The position numbers and the translations under genes are program-made. The notes beneath the pieces were generated by a model. The model saw nothing but the letters and a program-made list of their open reading frames with translations, was not told the DNA's origin and ran no database searches. DNA of 5,954 nucleotides, from positions 1-5,954 of the forward strand of contig CANGSN010000217.1 in NCBI GenBank assembly GCA_947455805.1, given 5' to 3'. The DNA is from Planctomycetota bacterium (lineage in GTDB: Bacteria > Planctomycetota > UBA1135 > UBA2386). Positions 1-5,954 of this stretch are shown one piece after another (the stretch's first letter is position 1; each line of letters starts with the position of its first letter).

Positions 1-1275
1 CACGACGGCAAGCAGCGCGGCTTCGAGCTCGAACTGGTGCTGCGCAACACGACTGCGCAAGCCGCCGGCTCGATCGACTTCGTGCTCGGCGGCCCCACGC
101 TGATCTCGCCGCAGGAGCCGGGCCTGTTCTTGTCGGCGTCGGCCGGCATCGTCGCCGCAGCCGAAGCCGAGCCGCAGCACGTGGCGCCGAAGGCCGGTGT
201 GCCGCAGCCGCTGCCGATCGACGGCAGGACGGTGCTGTTCGCCGGCACGTCGAACCGCTTCTTCGGCTCCTTCCTGTGGCCGCGCGACGACGGCGCCCGT
301 GCCGCCCTGCGCAGTTGCGAGTTCGACACCGTGCCGCTGCGCGACGACACCGTCTCCGGCACGCTGGCGAACACCACGCTGCGGGCGCGCTACGGCATCA
401 CGCTGCCGATCCCGGCGCAGGGGGCCGAGAGCAAGGCGTCGTTCGGTCTCTACCTCGGGCCGAAGTCGTACCGCGAGTTCGCGACGTTGCCGGAGCCGGA
501 GCGCTTCGTGGCGATCATGGACGTCGACCTGAACGCGCCGTGCTGCTTCAGCGTGACGGTGCCCGGTGGACGACCGATGGCGAAGCTGCTGCTGACGCTG
601 CTCGGTTGGTTCCACGGCGTCGTCGGCAACTGGGGCCTCGCGATCATGATGCTGACCATCCTGGTCCGCGGCCTGCTGGCGCCGCTCAACTTCCACATGC
701 AGAAGTCGATGCGAGCGTACAGCGCGCGCATGGCGGTGCTGAAGCCGAAGATGGACGCGCTGAAGAAGCAGCACGGCGACGACCAGCGCGCCTACCAGCA
801 GGCGATGCTGCAGTTCCAGCGCGAGAACAAGGTGCTGCCGCCGCTCGGTGGCTGCCTGCCGATGTTCGCGGTGATGCCGGTCTACCTCGGCCTGTTCACC
901 GCGCTGCGCACCGCCTACGACGTGCGCCAGCAGCCGTTCGTCGCCTGGATCGACGACCTGAGCCGTCCGGACGCGCTGTTCCAGCTGCCGTTCTGGCCCG
1001 ACCAGTTCAACCTGCTGCCGATCCTGTGGCTCGCGCTGATGCTGGTGCAGGTCATGCGGCAGCCGCTGCCGACCGACCCGCAGCAGCGCCAGCAGATGCA
1101 GATCATGCGCTACATGCCGCTGATCTTCGGCGTCATGCTCTACAGCTACGCCGCCGCACTGCTCGTCTACATGGTGACGTCGATGCTGTGGACGTTCGTC
1201 GAGTCGGCGTTGATCAAGCGCGTGCTGGGCCCGGTCGACCCGAACGTCGCCGCGATGACGCCGCAGACGTTTTGA
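1..1275 (+). CDS. yidC: Membrane protein insertase YidC/Oxa1 (5'-truncated by the window edge)
   Basis: YidC inserts and folds inner-membrane proteins, alone or with SecYEG. The frame is open from base 1 without a stop, so the start lies upstream; 424 residues are visible. Residues 1 to about 190 are the C-terminal part of the periplasmic beta-rich domain, including the typical LYLGPK segment. From about residue 193 the conserved five-helix core begins (GWFHGVVGNWG). It carries the family's groove arginine in TILVRGLLAPL (R223, matching E. coli R366). Then come a positively charged cytoplasmic coiled-coil region (residues 235-278), the LPPLGGCLPMF and MPVYLGLF helix, RQQPFVAWIDDLS, and two final helices ending near VLYM-like LLVYMVTSMLW. 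The tail after the last helix is short (VLGPVDPNVAAMTPQTF). A GTG at 37 is only an internal valine, because homology continues upstream. Identity is secure. The usual partners rnpA, yidD and mnmE are not seen in this window. Confidence 0.95.
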   Translation, partial: HDGKQRGFELELVLRNTTAQAAGSIDFVLGGPTLISPQEPGLFLSASAGIVAAAEAEPQHVAPKAGVPQPLPIDGRTVLFAGTSNRFFGSFLWPRDDGARAALRSCEFDTVPLRDDTVSGTLANTTLRARYGITLPIPAQGAESKASFGLYLGPKSYREFATLPEPERFVAIMDVDLNAPCCFSVTVPGGRPMAKLLLTLLGWFHGVVGNWGLAIMMLTILVRGLLAPLNFHMQKSMRAYSARMAVLKPKMDALKKQHGDDQRAYQQAMLQFQRENKVLPPLGGCLPMFAVMPVYLGLFTALRTAYDVRQQPFVAWIDDLSRPDALFQLPFWPDQFNLLPILWLALMLVQVMRQPLPTDPQQRQQMQIMRYMPLIFGVMLYSYAAALLVYMVTSMLWTFVESALIKRVLGPVDPNVAAMTPQTF

Positions 1276-1277
1276 TC

Positions 1278-1300
1278 GGACTCGCCCCGAACGGGGCGAC
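1278..1300. repeat. Palindromic hairpin repeat, copy 1 (also a possible yidC terminator)
   Basis: This 23-bp unit contains a 7-bp perfect stem, TCGCCCC (1282-1288) with GGGGCGA (1293-1299), around a GAAC loop. It begins three bases after the yidC stop codon, so it could end or protect the yidC transcript. However, no T-run follows, so a standard intrinsic terminator is not demonstrated. It matches the copy at 1390-1412 at 22 of 23 positions, the one difference being in the loop. Because each copy is nearly its own reverse complement, the strand cannot be assigned. Confidence 0.7.
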
Positions 1301-1389
1301 TCCGCTCGAGCCTCTCGAGACGCCGCCACGCGTCGTTCCACGCTGCGGCGAGGGGACGCACCCAGCTCCGCTGCGTCGTCTCCGTTTGC

Positions 1390-1412
1390 GGACTCGCCCC
1401 GGACGGGGCGAC
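1390..1412. repeat. Palindromic hairpin repeat, copy 2
   Basis: This is the second copy of the 23-bp unit, with the same 7-bp stem, TCGCCCC (1394-1400) and GGGGCGA (1405-1411), around a GGAC loop. The extended arms 1283-1305 and 1388-1410 also match as inverted repeats at 20 of 23 positions by hand alignment. The 1283-1410 segment can therefore be read as a pair of inverted hairpins enclosing about 82 bp. The rest of the non-coding stretch 1276-1541 holds smaller stems (CTCGAG at 1305-1310 and 1314-1319; GACGCA at 1355-1360 with TGCGTC at 1372-1377). I recognise no gene in it. Confidence 0.65.
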
Positions 1413-1541
1413 GCTCGTCAGCCGGCGAATCAGGCGGCAGCTTGTCGGCACGGGGACACGGAGCGCGCCGCAATCTCGCGCCGAGACGGGCCGCCGGCTG
1501 GCGTCCCCGAGCGACGTCGCGCATGCAATCGGCGCCTCGTC

Positions 1542-2954
1542 ATGAACCCGCTTGCTCTCCTCCGCACGCTCGGCGTCGTCACGTTCCTTGCCACCTTCGT
1601 GCTCGCGCAGTCGATCGGCTGCCACGATTTCGGCGGCGTCGCGCCGATCGCGCAGCAGCTGGTCGCCGACGCGCCGGCGTTCGGCAGCAACGCCGTGCGG
1701 CTCGAACTGCCCGGCCATCTGCTCTACGAACAGTCGTTCGGCACGTTCACGCCGACCACGCAGGTGCCGATCGCGTCGGCGACGAAGACCCTGTCGGCCG
1801 CGGTGCTGATGTCGCTCGTCGACGATGGCCTGCTCGGCCTCGACGACCGCGTCGGCCTCTACCTGCCGGAGTGGAACACCGGCTTGAAGGCGCTGATCAC
1901 GCTGCGCATGTGCTTCACGCACACGTCTGGCATGCAGGCGAACGATCCCGCGGTCATGGACGACACGATCACGCTGCGGCAGGCGGCGGCGCAGCTGGCG
2001 ACGAAGCCGCTGCAGTACGTGCCCGGCACGCGCTTTCTCTACGGCAGCCTGTCGATGCACATAGCCGGCGCCGTCTGCGAGGTCGTCACCGGCCAGACGT
2101 GGGCTGTGCTGTTCGCGCAGCGGATCGCCAATCCGCTGCAGCTGGTCGCCACCGACTACGACGGCTTCGGCGTGACGCCTAACCCGCGCATCGACGGCGG
2201 CGCGCAGTCGACGCTGCGCGACTACGCGCGCTTCGTCGGCATGCTGCGCGACGGCGGCGTGTGGAACGGCGTGCAGGTGCTCAGCGCCCAGAGCGTCGAC
2301 ACCATGCTGACCGCGCAGACCGTCGGCCTGCCGGTGCTCGGCACGCCGCACCCGTACAACGCACCCTACGGCATCGGCATCTGGATCGATCGCCGCGACA
2401 GCCAGGGCCGCACGCTGTTCGCGACCGGCGCCGGTGCGTTCGGCTTCGCCGGGTGGATCGATCGTGCGCACGGCATGAGCGGCACGTTCTCGATCCAGTA
2501 CCTGAACCAGCTGTCGTATCCTTACCTCGAACGCATCTTCGGCGAGATCGACGCGGCGATGCTGCCGGCGGGCGCCTCGTGCCTCGGCGCCGCGAGCCCG
2601 GCATGTGCCGCACCGGTTTGGATGAACAGCACGTTGCCGGCGACCACCGGCAACGCCGACTTCGCGCTGCGCGTCGACCGCGCGCCGGCGGGACTGCCGG
2701 GGGCCTTGGTGCTCGGCGACCCGCTGCCGGGTGGGTTGCCGCTGTTCGACCTGACGGCGTTCGTCGGGCCGCAGCTCAGCGTCGTCGCCGGCCTCGTCGC
2801 CGATGCGTCGGGTCACGCGACGCTGCCGGTGCCACTGACCGGCGTGCCGGCCGGCCTCTCGTTCGGCCTGCAGAGCGTCTGGCTGTCGCCGTCGACCTGC
2901 ACGCAGCTCGGGCTGCAGGCGAGCCACGGACTGCGCCTCGACGTGCTGCCGTGA
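1542..2954 (+). CDS. Secreted beta-lactamase-related serine hydrolase (S12-type), paralogue 1
   Basis: Predicted protein of 470 residues. The ATG at 1542 is chosen because it directly begins a signal peptide: an Arg-containing start, a hydrophobic stretch, then VLA before Q23 as the probable cleavage site. The same open frame continues upstream only as a shadow of yidC. The catalytic domain covers about residues 33-343. It has the nucleophile box S79-A-T-K82 in IASATKTLSAAVLMSLVD, then the lid motif CFTHTSGM (124-131). The Tyr box is Y167-G-S169, where relatives usually have YxN. The third box is G296-AGAFG where KTG or HxG is usual. Other family signatures are LFAQRIA.PLQL, QSTLRDYARF and VLSAQSVDTML. 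A separate beta-rich module (about 358-470) ends in RLDVLP and looks like the C-terminal domains of planctomycete secreted proteins. Six cysteines are shared with the next gene and may form disulfides. The substrate is unknown; esterase, peptidase or amidase are all possible. No Shine-Dalgarno sequence is visible. Confidence 0.88.
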   Translation: MNPLALLRTLGVVTFLATFVLAQSIGCHDFGGVAPIAQQLVADAPAFGSNAVRLELPGHLLYEQSFGTFTPTTQVPIASATKTLSAAVLMSLVDDGLLGLDDRVGLYLPEWNTGLKALITLRMCFTHTSGMQANDPAVMDDTITLRQAAAQLATKPLQYVPGTRFLYGSLSMHIAGAVCEVVTGQTWAVLFAQRIANPLQLVATDYDGFGVTPNPRIDGGAQSTLRDYARFVGMLRDGGVWNGVQVLSAQSVDTMLTAQTVGLPVLGTPHPYNAPYGIGIWIDRRDSQGRTLFATGAGAFGFAGWIDRAHGMSGTFSIQYLNQLSYPYLERIFGEIDAAMLPAGASCLGAASPACAAPVWMNSTLPATTGNADFALRVDRAPAGLPGALVLGDPLPGGLPLFDLTAFVGPQLSVVAGLVADASGHATLPVPLTGVPAGLSFGLQSVWLSPSTCTQLGLQASHGLRLDVLP

Positions 2955-3012
2955 TCGGAGCGTGCCCGCCGCGCAGCCCCGCCCCACGCACCATGCTCCT
3001 CCTCGCATCACC

Positions 3013-4419
3013 ATGAACCCGATCACGGCTCTCTGCCTCGTCTCGCTCGGGGGCTTCGCCCCGCTCGTCGCCGCGCAGTCGCTCGGCTGCCACGACCTCG
3101 GCGGCATCGCGCCGATCCAACAGCAACTGCTCGCCGCGTCGCAGTTCGGCAGCAACGCGCTGCGCCTCGACGTGCCCTCGGGCCTGTTGCTCGAACAGTC
3201 CTTCGGCACGGTGACGCCGACGACGGTGATGTCGATCGCCTCGGCCAGCAAGACGCTGTCGGCGGCGGTGCTGATGTCGCTGGTCGACAGCGGGCACGTG
3301 CACCTCGACGACACCGTCGGGCAGTACCTGCCGGAGTGGAGCACCGGCGCGCGGGCTTCGATCACGCTGCGCATGTGCTTCGCGCACACGTCGGGCATGG
3401 TCGACGGGGATCCGGTGATCAGCGACAACACGGTGACGCTGCGCCAGGCGGCGGCGTACTTGGCCACGGTGCCGTTGCAGTTCGCGCCCGGGTCGACGTT
3501 CGAGTACGGCGGGGTGTCGATGCACGTCGCCGGAGCCGTCTGCGAAGTGGCGAGCGGCCTGCCGTGGTCGACGCTGTTCGCGCAGCGCATCGCGACCCCG
3601 CTGCAGCTCGCCGCGACGGACTACTTCGCGTTCGGGCCGACGCTGAATCCGCGCATCGCCGGCGGCGTGCAGTCGACGCTGCGCGACTTCGCCCGCTTCT
3701 TCACGATGCTGCGGAACGGCGGCTCGTGGAACGGCGTGCAGGTGCTCAGTGCGCAGAGCGTCGACACGATGCTGACGGCGCAGACGGTCGGCATCCCGGT
3801 CGCCGGCTCGCCGCATCCGTATGGAGCGCCCTACGGGATCGGCATCTGGATCGATCGCCGCGACGCGCAAGGGCGCACGCTGCTGGCCAGCGGCGTCGGC
3901 GCGTTCGGCTTCGCCGGCTGGGTCGATCGTGTGCACGACCTCAGCGGCACCTTCGCCGTGCGCTACCTGAACCAGATCACGTATCCCTACGTCGAACGCA
4001 TCTACGGCGAGGTCGACGCCGCCGTGTTGCCCGCGGGGTGGCTGTGCCTTGGGGCGGCGACGTCGGCCTGCGCATCGCCGGTGTGGCTGAACGGCACCCG
4101 CGTCGCGAAATCGGGAACGAGTGACGCCGCCGTGCGCGTCGATCGCGCGCCGGCAGGCTTGCCCGGGGTGTTGCTGCTCGGCGACCCGTTGCCGGGTGGT
4201 CTGCCGGTCGCGGACCTGACCGCGTTCGTCGGCCCGCAGCTGACGGTGGTCGCCGCGCTGCTCGCAGACGGAACGGGGAAGGTGTCGCTGCCGGTGTCGC
4301 TGGCAGGGGTGCCGGCGGGTGCGTTCGTCGGCTTGCAGACGGTGTGGCTGTCGCCGTCGGGGTGCGCGCTGCTCGGGCTGCAAGCGAGCCACGCGGTGCG
4401 GCTCGACGTGTTGCCGTAG
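3013..4419 (+). CDS. Secreted beta-lactamase-related serine hydrolase (S12-type), paralogue 2
   Basis: Predicted protein of 468 residues and tandem paralogue of the preceding gene, 58 bp downstream on the same strand, so co-transcription is likely. Hand alignment of the mature parts gives about 321 identities in 448 positions, with a single one-residue gap near the N terminus. The signal peptide ends LVAA before Q22. The catalytic domain has S77-A-S-K80 (nucleophile and general base), CFAHTSGM (122-129), Y165-G-G167 in place of YxN, and G294-VGAFG in place of KTG/HxG. The C-terminal module (about 356-468) again ends RLDVLP. The ATG at 3013 is chosen because it starts the signal peptide and mirrors the MNP start of paralogue 1; no Shine-Dalgarno sequence is visible. 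The TGA of a 7-codon reading frame starting at 2993 overlaps this ATG (ATGA), which may be chance. Many codon differences from paralogue 1 are synonymous, suggesting an older duplication kept under selection. The substrate is unknown. Confidence 0.88.
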   Translation: MNPITALCLVSLGGFAPLVAAQSLGCHDLGGIAPIQQQLLAASQFGSNALRLDVPSGLLLEQSFGTVTPTTVMSIASASKTLSAAVLMSLVDSGHVHLDDTVGQYLPEWSTGARASITLRMCFAHTSGMVDGDPVISDNTVTLRQAAAYLATVPLQFAPGSTFEYGGVSMHVAGAVCEVASGLPWSTLFAQRIATPLQLAATDYFAFGPTLNPRIAGGVQSTLRDFARFFTMLRNGGSWNGVQVLSAQSVDTMLTAQTVGIPVAGSPHPYGAPYGIGIWIDRRDAQGRTLLASGVGAFGFAGWVDRVHDLSGTFAVRYLNQITYPYVERIYGEVDAAVLPAGWLCLGAATSACASPVWLNGTRVAKSGTSDAAVRVDRAPAGLPGVLLLGDPLPGGLPVADLTAFVGPQLTVVAALLADGTGKVSLPVSLAGVPAGAFVGLQTVWLSPSGCALLGLQASHAVRLDVLP

Positions 4420-4430
4420 CGGGCGGCACC

Positions 4431-5360
4431 TCAGCCTGAGTTCGTCGCCCCCGCATCCGCCGAACGCTCACGCCCGTGCGGATGCGCCTGGTCGTAGACC
4501 GCGCGCAGCTTGCCGATCGACACGTGCGTGTAGATCTCGGTCGTCACCAGCCGCGCATGGCCGAGCAGTTCCTGCACCGTGCGCAGATCGGCCCCCCGGT
4601 CGAGCAGGTGCGTCGCGAACGAATGCCGCAGGCCGTGCGGCGTCAGCGTCGTCTGCAGTCCCGCCGCCTTGGCGCGATCGACGACGGTCTGGAACACCCA
4701 GCGCGCACTCAGCGCCCCGCCGCGGCGGTTGATCCACAGCGTGCCCGGGTCGGTCCTTCGCGCAGAGCGCACCATCTGCTGGCGCAGCGGCAGCCACGCG
4801 GCGATCGCGGTGAGTGCTGGTTCGCCGAGCATCGCCAGCCGTTCCTTCTGGCCCTTGCCGAGCACGCGCACGACCCCTTCCTGCAGGTCCAGGTGCTCGA
4901 GCCGCATGCCGGCGCACTCGCTGACGCGGCAGCCGGTCGAATACAGCGTCTCGAGGATCGCGCGATCGCGCGCGCCTTGCGGCGACTCGTCGAACGCTTG
5001 CCCGAGCAGCGCGTCGACCTCCTGCGTGGTGAGAAAGCGCGGCACGCGCTTCTGCGCCTTCGGGCCCTTCAGCAGCTTCGCCGGGTCCTTGTCGATGCGC
5101 CCGGTCTGCTGCAGCCACGCGAACAGCCCGCGCAGGCTCGCCAGCTTGCGCTGCACGGAGGTGGCGACGAGGCCCTGCTGTTCGAGCTCGACCAGGTAGC
5201 GGCGCAGTTCGAAGCGCGTGACCGCGGTCAGCGCGCGGCCGTGCGTGCCGAGCCAGGCGACGAACGCGTGCAGGTCGCTGCCGTAGGCGCGCAGCGTCGC
5301 GGCACTCTTCCGCCGCTCGCTGGCGAGCCAGTGCAGGTAGTCGGGAACGAGGTCGGCCAC
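4431..5360 (-). CDS. xerC: Tyrosine recombinase XerC/XerD family
   Basis: Site-specific recombinase that, in the Xer family, resolves chromosome dimers at dif during division. With the GTG start at 5360 the protein has 309 residues, the usual Xer length, and begins ADLVPDYLHWLASERRKS, matching the normal Xer N terminus. A second in-frame GTG at 5390 would add 10 residues with no family resemblance. The SAM-like core-binding domain spans about 1-90 (TLRAYGSDLHAFVAWL; SVQRKLASLRGLFAWL). The catalytic domain spans about 105-295 and holds the full active site: R145 in STGCRVSE, K169 in GKGQKER, H242 and R245 in HGLRHSFATHLL, H268 in LLGHARL, and nucleophile Y277 in EIYTHV. The ending LRAVYDQAHPHG resembles the XerC tail (YDxAHPRA), so XerC is slightly preferred over XerD. 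An integron or phage integrase is less likely given length and motifs. It is convergent with paralogue 2 and divergent from the transporter gene. No dif-like site is visible nearby. Confidence 0.9.
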   Translation of the reverse strand: MADLVPDYLHWLASERRKSAATLRAYGSDLHAFVAWLGTHGRALTAVTRFELRRYLVELEQQGLVATSVQRKLASLRGLFAWLQQTGRIDKDPAKLLKGPKAQKRVPRFLTTQEVDALLGQAFDESPQGARDRAILETLYSTGCRVSECAGMRLEHLDLQEGVVRVLGKGQKERLAMLGEPALTAIAAWLPLRQQMVRSARRTDPGTLWINRRGGALSARWVFQTVVDRAKAAGLQTTLTPHGLRHSFATHLLDRGADLRTVQELLGHARLVTTEIYTHVSIGKLRAVYDQAHPHGRERSADAGATNSG

Positions 5361-5405
5361 GTTTGTGTGCGTGCGGCAAGGGTGGCACACTCGCGCGCGC
5401 GATTC
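5361..5405. promoter_or_regulatory. Short divergent intergenic region, probable bidirectional promoter
   Basis: Only 45 bp separate the recombinase start (minus strand) from the transporter start (plus strand), so both promoters must lie here or inside the genes. A weak plus-strand candidate is TTGTGT (5363-5368), a 17-bp spacer, then CACACT (5386-5391). The -10 part matches the sigma-70 consensus at only 3 of 6 positions. If used, transcription would begin close to the ATG at 5406, giving a very short leader. A perfect 12-bp palindrome, TCGCGCGCGCGA (5391-5402), sits just before that ATG and could bind a dimeric regulator or simply be GC-rich chance. Confidence 0.3.
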
Positions 5406-5954
5406 ATGCCCTACCTCGGCGAGATCTGTGCGCTGCTGACCGCGCTCTGTTGGACCGGCAGCAGCAGCGCCTTCGCCGTGGCGAGCCGCGCCGTCGGGCC
5501 GCGGCCGGCGAACCAGTTCCGCCTCTACGCGGCGCTGCCGTGCCTGTTGCTGCTGGCGTGGGCGCTGACCGGCTCGTGCTGGCCGATCGGACTGGGGGAC
5601 GAGCGGCTCTGGTACCTCGTCGCGTCGGGCGTCGCCGGGCTCGTGCTCGGCGACATCGGCTTCTTCTACGCGTTGGCGAAGATCGGGCCGCGGCTCAGCT
5701 CGGTGGTGTTCGCCGCGTGGCCCGGCATGACCGTCGGCATCGAGGCTGCGTGTGGCCGCGCGCCGACCGCGCTGGTGCTGGTCGGCATCGCGTTGACGAT
5801 GTTCGGCGTCGGCCTCGTGCTGCTGCGCAACCGCGACGGTGCATCGTGGAACCCAAGCCTGCAGCGGCACCAGTGGTGGCTCGGGCTCGGCGGGGCGCTG
5901 CTCGGGGCGTTGGGGCAGGCGGGTGGGTTCCTGCTGGCCGGCCACGGCATGGCG
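5406..5954 (+). CDS. EamA/DMT-family membrane transporter (3'-truncated by the window edge)
   Basis: The frame is open from ATG 5406 to the last base with no stop (183 residues visible), so the gene continues past the right edge. The protein is strongly hydrophobic with at least five or six likely membrane helices: about residues 5-26, 41-57, 68-90, 97-113, 121-140 and 157-178. It resembles the drug/metabolite transporter superfamily, whose members have two EamA repeats and about ten helices. The features supporting this are the opening GEICALLTALCWTGSS, the helix pair GVAGLVLGDIGFFYALAKIG, the small-residue segment ending in WPGM, and GIALTMFGVGLVLLR at the end of the first repeat. The usual GE..... 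motif before that helix is weak here (GIEAACGRAP). The substrate (amino acid, nucleotide precursor, drug or other) cannot be told. It is divergently oriented from the recombinase across 45 bp. No Shine-Dalgarno sequence is visible. Confidence 0.8.
   Translation, partial: MPYLGEICALLTALCWTGSSSAFAVASRAVGPRPANQFRLYAALPCLLLLAWALTGSCWPIGLGDERLWYLVASGVAGLVLGDIGFFYALAKIGPRLSSVVFAAWPGMTVGIEAACGRAPTALVLVGIALTMFGVGLVLLRNRDGASWNPSLQRHQWWLGLGGALLGALGQAGGFLLAGHGMA

Noticed and set aside
276..1541. Upstream extension of hydrolase 1 giving an 892-residue protein
   Set aside because: This part overlaps yidC in another frame, is Arg/Ala-rich without recognisable motifs, and the ATG at 1542 begins a good signal peptide.
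1608..1631. Possible lipoprotein lipobox before the conserved Cys (QSIGC / QSLGC) after the signal peptide
   Set aside because: The residue at -3 is Ser rather than Leu/Val, the Cys lies several residues beyond the hydrophobic segment, and VLA/VAA before Q fits ordinary signal peptidase I cleavage.
1167..3590. Long minus-strand open frame of 807 codons opposite yidC's end and both hydrolases
   Set aside because: It lies antisense to well-supported genes. Its translation is low-complexity Arg/Ala/Gln/His-rich with no domain, typical of GC-rich antisense frames.
2776..4392. Minus-strand open frame of 538 codons antisense to hydrolase 2, resembling the other antisense frame
   Set aside because: The similarity between the two antisense products is explained by the paralogy of the sense genes; there is no independent evidence of coding.
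4430..4440. CTCAGCCTGAG palindrome in the convergent gap as a bidirectional terminator
   Set aside because: The one-base centre leaves only about three real base pairs in a hairpin, and no T-run is present on either strand.
5383..5400. Sigma-54 promoter starting at TGGCAC
   Set aside because: The -12 element TTGC is absent at the required spacing; the sequence there is CGCGC.
4420..5405. A dif site, or an integrative element carried by the recombinase
   Set aside because: No AT-containing 28-bp dif-like palindrome, attachment-site repeats or cargo genes are seen around the recombinase; its length and motifs fit a housekeeping Xer protein.

Overview
The window is very GC-rich DNA with dense coding, and none of the visible start codons has an obvious Shine-Dalgarno sequence. 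The best lineage guess is Planctomycetota (moderate confidence). It rests mainly on the two secreted hydrolases. Both end in a beta-rich C-terminal module, with signatures such as RVDRAPAGLPG, LPV.L.GVPAG, LGLQASH and RLDVLP. That module resembles the C-terminal domains attached to many secreted planctomycete proteins. This is family recollection, not a database result.

Layout from left to right. Positions 1-1275 (+) hold the 3' part of yidC, the inner-membrane protein insertase; its start lies off the left edge. Positions 1276-1541 are non-coding and hold two near-identical palindromic hairpin repeats 112 bp apart. Positions 1542-2954 (+) and 3013-4419 (+) are a tandem pair of paralogous secreted serine hydrolases of the beta-lactamase-related / peptidase S12 type. 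A hand alignment finds roughly 72% identity over the mature proteins. They keep the catalytic SxxK box but have altered second and third boxes. Positions 4431-5360 (-) hold a complete XerC/XerD-type tyrosine recombinase, convergent with the second hydrolase across an 11-bp gap. Positions 5406-5954 (+) hold the 5' part of an EamA-family (drug/metabolite transporter) membrane protein that runs off the right edge. It is divergent from the recombinase across 45 bp.

The yidC and xerC-like genes are housekeeping functions for membrane protein insertion and chromosome dimer resolution. The hydrolase pair is the accessory part, probably acting outside the cytoplasm on an unknown ester, amide or peptide substrate. 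I see no evidence that the four gene types form one pathway, and no CRISPR, tRNA, rRNA or insertion sequence. The most interesting items are the duplicated hydrolases with a shared non-canonical active site, and the paired hairpin element after yidC.
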